Of a stretch of 64,000 nucleotides of DNA, positions 18,169-25,340 are shown in pieces. Both the position numbers and the translations under genes were made by a program. Each line of letters opens with the position of its first letter. Positions within the stretch are counted from its first letter, which is position 1. This stretch comes from Paraglaciecola marina (GTDB lineage Bacteria > Pseudomonadota > Gammaproteobacteria > Enterobacterales > Alteromonadaceae). Below the pieces are notes generated by a model. The model was not told the origin of the DNA, searched no databases, and saw nothing but the letters and a program-made list of their open reading frames with translations. The stretch is from positions 1 through 64,000 of the forward strand of contig NZ_ML178722.1 of the NCBI RefSeq assembly GCF_004360155.1, given 5' to 3'.

Positions 18169-18336
18169 ATTGGAAAATACAAAATCGAAGAAAAAAACAG
18201 CCAGCTTATCGTTCGTATAAACGATATGGAACGTACTGAATTTGTAGAGCTCTGTGAAGAGTTAGACACTAGCGCAGCTAGAGAAGTACGACGCTTTATT
18301 CGCTGTTTTATTGCAGAGAACAAAAAACAAATCTAA
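18169..18336 (+). CDS. small ribbon-helix-helix protein, probable ATT start
   Basis: An open frame of 55 codons. Its product contains NSQLIVRINDMERTEFVELC and then EELDTSAAREVRRFIRCFI: a short beta strand followed by two helices, the ribbon-helix-helix (Arc/MetJ/CopG) DNA-binding pattern. The only in-frame ATG (18226) would remove the DNA-contacting strand. An in-frame stop at 18166 means translation must begin between them. ATT at 18169 has GGA 6 bp upstream and gives a product beginning GKYKIEEKN, so an ATT start is proposed (AUU starts are known, for example infC). Likely a dimeric regulator of its own promoter. A sequencing frameshift is the alternative. Confidence 0.55.
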   Translation: MGKYKIEEKNSQLIVRINDMERTEFVELCEELDTSAAREVRRFIRCFIAENKKQI

Positions 18337-18387
18337 CTTGTTCACTCTGCTGACGATATTGAATATTACTAATTTTGGAGATGGCCC

Positions 18388-18498
18388 ATGGCTAAAGCAA
18401 AAAAACTTAAAAAACAAATTAAAGTTAGCAAAGCTAAAATCGCAAAACAAAAAAGCAAACTTGTAAAACTTAAAAAGCAGCTTAAAAAAGCGAAGTAA
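18388..18498 (+). CDS. 36-residue lysine-rich basic protein
   Basis: A very small gene with ATG at 18388 and GGAG (18377-18380) 7 bp upstream. The product is about half Lys, with no aromatic or acidic residues, and hydrophobic residues spaced every three to four positions (LKKQIKVSKAKIAKQKSK), compatible with a single long amphipathic or coiled-coil helix. It could bind nucleic acid, or act as a nucleoid- or ribosome-associated peptide. It is followed directly by a strong terminator and lies 51 bp after the ribbon-helix-helix gene, probably in one transcript. No family recognised. Confidence 0.6.
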   Translation: MAKAKKLKKQIKVSKAKIAKQKSKLVKLKKQLKKAK

Positions 18499-18523
18499 GT
18501 TTTAATTTACAGCTTTAAAAATT

Positions 18524-18544
18524 GGGACTTAGGTCCCTTTTTTT
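18524..18544 (+). terminator. intrinsic terminator after the small basic gene
   Basis: GGGAC, TTAG, GTCCC, then seven Ts, 26 bp after the stop. It closes the two-microprotein unit before fur. Confidence 0.88.
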
Positions 18545-18719
18545 ATGCCATCACTCAAATTGAAATTATTAACATATCTTACCTGTAGATACACCCACAC
18601 AGATACAAATAAAAACCATTACCATTTGCAATACATGATTACTTAAATGTAAACTATCGATTACGGTCATTTAATTAGGCTGATAAAGTTGTAACAACAA
18701 CCGATTTCGAGATATCGCT

Positions 18720-19145
18720 ATGGATAAAAATAAAGAACTTAAAAAAGTAGGTCTGAAAGTAACTCACCCAAGGGTCACCATTTTAAACATCCTGAAAAAT
18801 ATAGGAGATCAGCACGTCAGTGCAGAAGATATTTATAAAAGTCTATTAGAAGATGGTGAAGAAATTGGCCTTGCTACCGTATACAGAGTGCTTAACCAGT
18901 TTGATGATGCCGGTATTATAGATAGGCATCACTTTGAAGGGGGAAAATCTGTTTTTGAATTAAGCGGCAAGCATCATCACGACCATTTAGTATGTCTAAA
19001 GTGTGGCAGGGTAATTGAGTTTGAAGATAATATTATCGAGCAATGCCAAAAGGAGGTTGCAGCGAATAATAATATGACACTCACCCACCACAGCCTTTAT
19101 TTGTATGGTGAATGCAAGAATGGTTGCCCCAAAGAACAACATTAA
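18720..19145 (+). CDS. fur: ferric uptake regulator
   Basis: A 141-residue Fur. It has a winged-helix N-terminus (GLKVTHPRVTILNIL and the recognition helix ATVYRVLNQFDDAGII), the metal-binding HHHDHLVCLKCG (His85-87, His89, Cys92, Cys95) and a C-terminal CKNGC pair. With iron it represses uptake genes by binding 7-1-7 palindromes, at least five of which occur in the following 20 kb. It stands alone in front of a Fur-box-controlled receptor gene. Confidence 0.95.
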   Translation: MDKNKELKKVGLKVTHPRVTILNILKNIGDQHVSAEDIYKSLLEDGEEIGLATVYRVLNQFDDAGIIDRHHFEGGKSVFELSGKHHHDHLVCLKCGRVIEFEDNIIEQCQKEVAANNNMTLTHHSLYLYGECKNGCPKEQH

Positions 19146-19251
19146 CCCTTGGCCTAGAAGTGATATTTATCCCACAAACCAGCCCCTTTTAAGGGTAAAG
19201 TTTTCAACCCTACCTTTGAAACTCCCAAAATACTAATGAACACCATAAATT

Positions 19252-19299
19252 AAATTACTAATGATAACTATTATCATTAGTAATTTAATAATGTATACT
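19252..19299 (+). promoter_or_regulatory. Fur box overlapping the -35 of a siderophore receptor promoter
   Basis: A perfect 35-bp palindrome (16-bp arms, 3-bp centre, 19252-19286). It contains TGATAACTATTATCA, 13 of 14 matches to the 7-1-7 Fur consensus. The -35 TTATCA (19271-19276) lies inside it, and -10 TATACT (19294-19299) follows after 17 bp. Iron-loaded Fur should block RNA polymerase. Confidence 0.92.
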
Positions 19300-19331
19300 C
19301 GCCGCAAAAATTATAGCTACTAGAGGCAACC

Positions 19332-21425
19332 ATGAAACTTAAACACACTTTTACACTCTCTCCATTACTTTTAGCTATGGGATTACAAACAGCCTTCGCA
19401 CAAGATGCAGAGCAGGTTGCAAACGTTGAAAACAATGAAGAGCAAACAGAAACGATACAAATTGTTGGGGTACGTCAAACTCGAGCAAGTAAAGGTGCTA
19501 CCGGCTTAACCATGGAGCTGAGTGAAACGCCACAGTCAATTAGTGTTGTTACTTCTGAATTAATCAAAAACTTTGCTGCCAATAACATTAATGATGCTTT
19601 GAAACTAGCCACAGGCGTTACCGTTGAAGAGTATGAAACAACTCGCACAAATTACACTGCCCGTGGTTTTGATATCAAAAATACACAAGTTGACGGCGTA
19701 GGCATGCCCAATGGATGGGGAATTGTCACTGGCCCTGTAGAATCCTACGGTTATGAAGAGATCGAAGTTATTCGTGGCGCTAATGGTTTATTAACAGGTG
19801 TTGGTAATGCGGCCGGAACAATTAACTATGTACGCAAGCGCCCCACTAATGAAAATCAAGGTGAAGTAGGCGTTACATTAGGTTCATACGACCTAAAGCG
19901 TTTACAGGCTGACTATTCATTTTTATTAACCGAAAGCGGAAGCTGGGCTGCACGAGTAGTGGCGGTCTCTGAGGATAAAGAATCACATTTAGATGTGTTA
20001 TCAAGCGACCGAACTTACTTTTACGGCGTGATTGATGGGCAGTTAACCGATAACTCAACACTAGCAGCAGGTATATCTTATCAAAACAGTAATACTGACG
20101 GCACTATGTGGGGCGGGTTAGTATTTAATAACACTGATGGCACTCAAGCTGAATGGGATACAAGTGCCAGTACTGCCCAAGAATGGACGTTTTGGGATAC
20201 AGAAAGTACCAACGCTTTTGTAGAGTATACCTATATTTTTGCTAATGATTGGCAAGTAAAAGCCACCTATAACCAAAGCAAGTCAGAAGACCCTTCAGAA
20301 TTACTTTATATTTATGGCGCTGTAGATACAGAAACCGGTTTAGGCTTAGGCACATGGCCAGGAAGCTACGAATCTGATTTTAATTCTAAAATATTTGATA
20401 TTACTGCAATTGGAGAATATTCATTATTTGGTAAAACCCATGAGCTTAATTTAGGGGCAAGCAAAGCTAAAAGTGAAACACTTTCATATAGTCGCCCACC
20501 AAGTTCAGGTTTCGGTGCGGCGCCAGCTTTCCCTTACGCAGCAGATGCGATTGCTGAACCTGTATGGGGTGATAAAACGCTCTATTCAGATATAGACATG
20601 ACTATCACCCGTTATTTTGGTTCAACTAAATTGAATATCACTAATGATTTATTTGTTGTTGCTGGCTTTAATGCGATTAATTTCACAAGAGAAGGGGTTA
20701 ATTCCTCAGGTGAAATTAATAACGATGAAAGTGAAGTTAGCCCTTACATAGGTGCGACTTATGCTATTACTGAAGATATTAATGTATATGCGAGTTATTC
20801 TGATGTGTACCAACCACAAGAACAATATGATTATGACAGCAACTTTATTGATCCAACTAAAGGCATTAATTACGAAGCAGGCATAAAAACACAATGGCTT
20901 GATGATCGTTTATTAGCTACGTTTGCGATATTCGCAGCAGAGCAAAATAACTTACCTATACAGCAAGAAGGGTTAAATGCCGCTGGAAACGTTTATTACG
21001 CTGGGTTCGATGTGGAGTCAGAAGGTGTTGAGATGGAGCTTGTCGGGCACATCACGGATAATTTAACAGCGGTTATTGGGTATACTAATGTTAACGTTGA
21101 AGATGAATTCGGAGAAGAAACAACCGAATGGGTACCTGAAAATGTCGTCAACTATTCATTCAGTTATACCATCCCTAATATGCCAGAACTCACATTTGGC
21201 TTAGGTGGAAAATGGCAGTCTAAAATCAAAAATAACACTTATGGGCTTGAGCAAAAGTCTTATTTATTAGCTAATGTATTTGCTCGTTGGGATATTGCAG
21301 AGCAGCTTTCAGTACAAGCGAATATCAATAATATTACTGATGAAAAATACATTATTAGTCTAGCTCAACCTAGTTATTACGGCGCGCCATTAAACGGCTC
21401 TGTTAGCTTAAGCTATAGATTTTAA
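19332..21425 (+). CDS. TonB-dependent siderophore receptor, FhuE/FpvA type
   Basis: A 697-residue ferric-siderophore receptor. It has a signal peptide (1-23, ending in TAFA), a TonB-box-like ETIQIVGV, and a plug with SETPQSISVVTSELI, YTARGFDIKNTQVDG and IEVIRGANGLLTGVGNAAGT, wording typical of FhuE/FpvA receptors for hydroxamate-type siderophores. The beta-barrel ends in VSLSYRF with a terminal Phe. Controlled by the Fur box just upstream. Followed by a PepSY membrane protein and a small membrane-anchored protein in the same direction, a plausible uptake and reduction unit. The actual siderophore is unknown. Confidence 0.92.
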   Translation: MKLKHTFTLSPLLLAMGLQTAFAQDAEQVANVENNEEQTETIQIVGVRQTRASKGATGLTMELSETPQSISVVTSELIKNFAANNINDALKLATGVTVEEYETTRTNYTARGFDIKNTQVDGVGMPNGWGIVTGPVESYGYEEIEVIRGANGLLTGVGNAAGTINYVRKRPTNENQGEVGVTLGSYDLKRLQADYSFLLTESGSWAARVVAVSEDKESHLDVLSSDRTYFYGVIDGQLTDNSTLAAGISYQNSNTDGTMWGGLVFNNTDGTQAEWDTSASTAQEWTFWDTESTNAFVEYTYIFANDWQVKATYNQSKSEDPSELLYIYGAVDTETGLGLGTWPGSYESDFNSKIFDITAIGEYSLFGKTHELNLGASKAKSETLSYSRPPSSGFGAAPAFPYAADAIAEPVWGDKTLYSDIDMTITRYFGSTKLNITNDLFVVAGFNAINFTREGVNSSGEINNDESEVSPYIGATYAITEDINVYASYSDVYQPQEQYDYDSNFIDPTKGINYEAGIKTQWLDDRLLATFAIFAAEQNNLPIQQEGLNAAGNVYYAGFDVESEGVEMELVGHITDNLTAVIGYTNVNVEDEFGEETTEWVPENVVNYSFSYTIPNMPELTFGLGGKWQSKIKNNTYGLEQKSYLLANVFARWDIAEQLSVQANINNITDEKYIISLAQPSYYGAPLNGSVSLSYRF

Positions 21426-21446
21426 TCTTAAGCGCTTTAACATATT

Positions 21447-21482
21447 GCTATGGCCGATGTACTCTCGTACATAGGCCATAGC
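21447..21482 (+). repeat. strong hairpin between receptor and PepSY genes
   Basis: GCTATGGCC-g-ATGTAC, TCTC loop, GTACAT-a-GGCCATAGC: 15 of 16 bp pair. There is no following U-run. It could trim or stabilise the receptor mRNA or partially stop transcription within the operon. Confidence 0.6.
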
Positions 21483-21589
21483 AAAATAAGCCCTACACTC
21501 TTTTTTAGAGAGCTTATTGCATAACACTATTCTCAGTCACTAGTATTCGTACCAAATAAAAGTCAGCTACCAATCAGTTTGAGGAAAAA

Positions 21590-22765
21590 ATGGCAAAGAT
21601 CAGCAATCGTCTCTGGTTTCAACTTCATGGTTGGATGTCACTTCCTATTTGGATCCTGTTTTGTGCGGTATGCTTAACGGGTACCATAGCAGTAGTTAGT
21701 CACGAGTTAACTTGGCTTACTAATTCAGCTGCAAGGGCAGACAACCCCAATAACCTGCCTAGTAAAACAATGGCAGAAATAACCGCCATAGTTGAAAATG
21801 CCTACCCTAACGCGAAAGTCAGTACGGTTATGAACTATGAGCCTTACCTTGTTAATACTGTTATTTTTACCGACAGTGACAAGCCCTACGCCATTGCTTA
21901 TGTAAATCAATACACAGGGGATATTCAAGAAGTCAATCAGGGTGTCACTTTTATTGGTTTTATGCGCTCCTTACATGCTTGGTTATTATTCCCATGGAAA
22001 ACAAATTACAGTATTGGCTACTATTTAGTCTCTGCTATGGCAATTACTATGCTGGGCGCTTTGCTCACAGGGTTAATGGTGTACAAAAATTTTTGGCGCG
22101 CATTCACCCAACCAAAACTGCGTCTTAACCAAGGTAGAAAAACAGCTTTAGCCGATTTACACCGACTAGCAGGTGTATGGTCTATTTGGTTTATATTACT
22201 AATGGCTGTAACCGGAATATGGTATTTAGTGCAGGCGACTCTATGGCATAACGACGTAGAAATAGATCCTCACGCTCCCATTATTTCAGAAATTCCGAGT
22301 ATATCTATTGATGGAGAGGTGCCCAAAAGGCCAATATCACTGGCCGACGCCTTACACATAGCCAGTACTAAATATCCAGATTTTAAAAGCACGTATATTT
22401 TACCACCTGAACACTATCGCGATACCTACAAACTATACGGAGAAGGCGATTTTATTTTCTTTGATCAATACTCTTATGGTGTTGTGGTCAATCCATGGAA
22501 TGGCGAGATTATGCAGGTCAGAGATCCCAATGAAATGAATATCTTACAAACCCTATCACACATCGCCAACCCTCTGCATTACGGAACCATAGGTGGCATA
22601 TGGACCAAGATAATCTGGTTTGTGTTTGGAGTTTTTTTAACTGGAATGTCAATTACGGGCTTCTTAATGTGGGGCAATAGAACTATTCAGGCAGTTAAAA
22701 AGCATAAGAATGATGAAACGTCTGACAACGCTTCAAGCTACTCACTCAATAAACAGGAAAGTTAA
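21590..22765 (+). CDS. PepSY-associated membrane protein, putative ferric-siderophore reductase
   Basis: A 391-residue PepSY_TM family inner membrane protein. Hydrophobic helices occur near residues 14-37, 136-160, 195-215 and 345-365, with periplasmic PepSY-like loops (IAYVNQYTGDIQEVNQG; VVVNPWNGEIMQVRDP) and conserved His in LHAWLLFPW and DLHRLAGVWS. Family members such as FoxB and FpvG reduce iron from siderophores at the inner membrane, which fits a position directly after a siderophore receptor. The start has a GAGG ribosome binding site. Reductase activity is inferred. Confidence 0.85.
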   Translation: MAKISNRLWFQLHGWMSLPIWILFCAVCLTGTIAVVSHELTWLTNSAARADNPNNLPSKTMAEITAIVENAYPNAKVSTVMNYEPYLVNTVIFTDSDKPYAIAYVNQYTGDIQEVNQGVTFIGFMRSLHAWLLFPWKTNYSIGYYLVSAMAITMLGALLTGLMVYKNFWRAFTQPKLRLNQGRKTALADLHRLAGVWSIWFILLMAVTGIWYLVQATLWHNDVEIDPHAPIISEIPSISIDGEVPKRPISLADALHIASTKYPDFKSTYILPPEHYRDTYKLYGEGDFIFFDQYSYGVVVNPWNGEIMQVRDPNEMNILQTLSHIANPLHYGTIGGIWTKIIWFVFGVFLTGMSITGFLMWGNRTIQAVKKHKNDETSDNASSYSLNKQES

Positions 22766-22766
22766 G

Positions 22767-23225
22767 ATGGCACGGGTTAAAAATAATTGGTGGAATCGTA
22801 ACAAGTTTAATATTAGCGGCTTAGTATTACTGCTATCTTGCTACTTCTTTTATCAGTCAATAAACCCTGTATTTCCAGATATGTGGGAAGCGAAACAAGT
22901 TGCAGGGTTTGAAGTTTCACCAATGCCATACAACTTGGATCCTCCCTACCTACATGATGGCGTCTATACTAAAGACTTTTTTCTGATGTTTAACAAAGGA
23001 CAAGTTAAAGATATTCGCCAAGCTTATTTAAATATAGGCGATGAGCCGCTGCCTTTGGACGAATTACAAGCTGAAGGCCATGGCATATTGCATGGCTCTC
23101 AACATGGTCAAGAGGTGCACGCTATCGCACCAAAATCATTTAAGCCAGAACACAAGTTGTGGCTAACGATACAAAACTGGAAAGGCGATGAGTTTCTAAC
23201 AAGTTGGGACTTGCAAGACCATTAA
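22767..23225 (+). CDS. uncharacterised membrane-anchored protein of an iron-uptake operon
   Basis: About 152 residues from ATG 22767, with AGGAA just upstream and 1 bp after the PepSY stop. A start at 22710 inside the PepSY gene is possible but lacks this support. One membrane helix (about 14-31, NISGLVLLLSCYFFYQ) and a periplasmic domain rich in Pro, His and Asp (YNLDPPYLHDGVYTKDFFL; GHGILHGSQHGQEVHA). The His cluster near residues 106-119 could bind metal. No known family is recognised. Confidence 0.75.
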   Translation: MARVKNNWWNRNKFNISGLVLLLSCYFFYQSINPVFPDMWEAKQVAGFEVSPMPYNLDPPYLHDGVYTKDFFLMFNKGQVKDIRQAYLNIGDEPLPLDELQAEGHGILHGSQHGQEVHAIAPKSFKPEHKLWLTIQNWKGDEFLTSWDLQDH

Positions 23226-23245
23226 TAGCTTATCAATGTGTAACG

Positions 23246-23518
23246 CTATCTCTTGACGCTTTTCCAACAAAGTAGCAGGGCAACTAATAGTATATTACAT
23301 GATAACCAGGCCAACCAATCCACAACCGCTATCGCTAACAACGGCTGCTGGGCAATAAGTAATCCAAAAGAGATAAGCAGTGATACCCAGCCTAATATTC
23401 GCAAAACAACTTTCCTCTTAGTTGCTAGTGCCCCATGAACAACAGCATTATAGTGCTTATCCATAGCTAAAGATAAACAAGCCAATGCAAGAGTTTGTAA
23501 AAATATACTTATTAACAT
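23246..23518 (-). CDS. DUF3325-domain small membrane protein
   Basis: A 90-residue protein with three predicted membrane helices and a central AMDKHYNAVVHG followed by RRKVVLR-like basic residues, matching the DUF3325 family. It is the last gene of a receptor-DUF3649-PepSY-DUF3325 operon and overlaps the end of the PepSY gene by 7 bp. Such proteins recur in iron acquisition operons. The molecular role is unknown; a PepSY partner is plausible. Confidence 0.8.
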   Translation of the reverse strand: MLISIFLQTLALACLSLAMDKHYNAVVHGALATKRKVVLRILGWVSLLISFGLLIAQQPLLAIAVVDWLAWLSCNILLVALLLCWKSVKR

Positions 23519-25041
23519 GAGCTTTTATCACTACCTTTATTAAGCTTATTAGACACTGGTTTACCTTTTAACCACAAAGCCGTTTTCATAAAGCAAGCTC
23601 CTACTATAAGTATAGAAACCGTGAATATTAAGTAGGGTAAGTTTATTTGATTGAATGCATCAAGTAGCCTTTGACTATCTTGTATAAGGTCAATCATAGG
23701 TAGCAAAAAACAACATAATGCAGTTGCCAACAATTGTTCAACCCAAGCATTTTTAGCTTGCCGTAAAAAACTATGCAGAAAGCATAGTAACCAAGTCCAT
23801 AAGAACACCTGCACTTCTATTTCAGCTCTATTCTCTAACATTACTGGTAACAATCTATTGCTCAGGAAAAATGCCATTATTGCCAAAGGTAGACCAGCTA
23901 TTACTGCTATATTTAAGCGCTCCACAAGAAAGTGACTCACGTGACGCTTTCTAACTTTATCGAGTCGTTTCATTAGCCAAATAGTTAACCCTGAAGCAAT
24001 CAAAGCACTAGACAACAATCCCAACAAGAATAATAACCAACGCAGCCCCGTATCTGCAAAATGAGCTTCATGTAACCCAAAAAACACTCTCCTGACTTCT
24101 GCTGCTGTACTTGCTGGGAGATAGCCTTTAAGAGGCTCACCCGTATGGGCCGAAAACACTAAACGGTCTGACTGTCTTGATAACGTACTGTCTTTTATGC
24201 GATCGACAATAATTCTACCGGCTTCAGTAAAGGGTTGCTCGAAAGTTACCCGACGGATTTGCTTTTCCCCCCAAGTTGCATCTATTTTTCGCTCTATTTC
24301 TGAGAAGTTAGTGATAGGTACGCTAGTAGGTGCCTTAGGGGCCAGCTTTTCTAAACCGGGGCTTAATACACTACTTAGTTGTCGCTCAGTACCCACGTAG
24401 TGCTCTGAACTAAAAGGCATATACATAATGACATACACCATAATTCCAGTTGCACAGATCATGATACAAAACGGCATAGTCACTATTCCAATGAGCCCAT
24501 GAAAATCAGTTAGCGCTTTTTGCAGTTTAGAGATACGTAATGTAAAAAAGTCTCTAAAAAATCGCCTATGGGTAAAAATACCGCTGAATACAGCAACCAG
24601 CATAAACATAGCCGCTATACCAGAATAATAACGCCCACCATAACCACGTAGTTGTAAGGTGTAATGAAAAACCCTAAAGAAGTTGCCACCAGCAGACTCT
24701 CTTGGCTCAATAACTTGTTTTAATTCAGACCCTAAGCTTAGAGTTGTTCGATTTCGCCTGCCCTCTCCCCACTGTATGTACCAATGTTCGGTTCGGTTGT
24801 TAGGCAAGTAAATAGACCAACCAGATGCCCCCTCACCTCTAGCATGCAGTTCATCTAGTGAACGATTAAGCATGTTGGCAGTGTTTGAAACCTTCTGTAA
24901 TTCTGGCTTCATCCACTGGGTAATCTCGGGATTAAAGTAAGCTAAAGTACCAGTCAAAAAGATAGTAAACAGCAACCACCCCATCACTAGACCTGAATAG
25001 GTATGTAGCCAAACCATGTTTTTTCTAAAGTCTGGTTTCAT
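23512..25041 (-). CDS. PepSY-domain membrane protein, putative siderophore-iron reductase
   Basis: About 509 residues from ATG 25041, which has a GGAGG ribosome binding site. The ATG overlaps the preceding stop (ATGA), so translation is coupled. PepSY_TM family with about seven membrane helices and two periplasmic loops (WSIYLPNNRTEHWYIQWGEG; VFSAHTGEPLKGYLP). His-containing helices include FHYTLQLRGYGGRYY, TDFHGLIGIV and GLHEAHFADTGLRW. Longer than the other two PepSY proteins in this window because of extra C-terminal helices. It probably reduces or releases iron delivered by the receptor encoded upstream. Confidence 0.87.
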   Translation of the reverse strand: MKPDFRKNMVWLHTYSGLVMGWLLFTIFLTGTLAYFNPEITQWMKPELQKVSNTANMLNRSLDELHARGEGASGWSIYLPNNRTEHWYIQWGEGRRNRTTLSLGSELKQVIEPRESAGGNFFRVFHYTLQLRGYGGRYYSGIAAMFMLVAVFSGIFTHRRFFRDFFTLRISKLQKALTDFHGLIGIVTMPFCIMICATGIMVYVIMYMPFSSEHYVGTERQLSSVLSPGLEKLAPKAPTSVPITNFSEIERKIDATWGEKQIRRVTFEQPFTEAGRIIVDRIKDSTLSRQSDRLVFSAHTGEPLKGYLPASTAAEVRRVFFGLHEAHFADTGLRWLLFLLGLLSSALIASGLTIWLMKRLDKVRKRHVSHFLVERLNIAVIAGLPLAIMAFFLSNRLLPVMLENRAEIEVQVFLWTWLLCFLHSFLRQAKNAWVEQLLATALCCFLLPMIDLIQDSQRLLDAFNQINLPYLIFTVSILIVGACFMKTALWLKGKPVSNKLNKGSDKSSC

Positions 25042-25319
25042 AAAGCCTCCATCCCCCAATAAATGGCGCTAAATAAACAAAGGCTTAATAACAAATCTCG
25101 CCAGAGCAACCATGGTGAACGTCGACAAAAGCTCACAATTATTACAGCAAAATAAACGATGTAACTCAGCATAGTGGCCACCATAACTGCTTCGGCTTGG
25201 CTACATAACTTCAACCAAACTAAAACTGGAACAAAGGCTATGCTAAATCCAATAGAAACAAGATAGCCGCCCAAAATGGCGGCTATCAAACGAAACAAAA
25301 CATCTAACTTATGTTTCAT
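25038..25319 (-). CDS. DUF3649-domain small membrane protein
   Basis: A 93-residue protein with three predicted helices (LIAAILGGYLVSIGFSIAF; AVMVATMLSYIVYFAVIIVSF; LLWRDLLLSLCLFSAIYW), matching DUF3649, a family typical of iron transport loci. It lies 21 bp after the receptor and is translationally coupled to the PepSY gene. Function unknown. Confidence 0.8.
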   Translation of the reverse strand: MKHKLDVLFRLIAAILGGYLVSIGFSIAFVPVLVWLKLCSQAEAVMVATMLSYIVYFAVIIVSFCRRSPWLLWRDLLLSLCLFSAIYWGMEAL

Positions 25320-25340
25320 ATTTTAGGTATAAGCCCTTAC

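Noticed and set aside
18600-18640. Possible Fur autoregulatory box upstream of fur (ACCATTACCATTTGCAAT)
   Set aside because: Only a partial match to one half of the Fur palindrome, much weaker than the boxes at 19252, 27814 and 38509.
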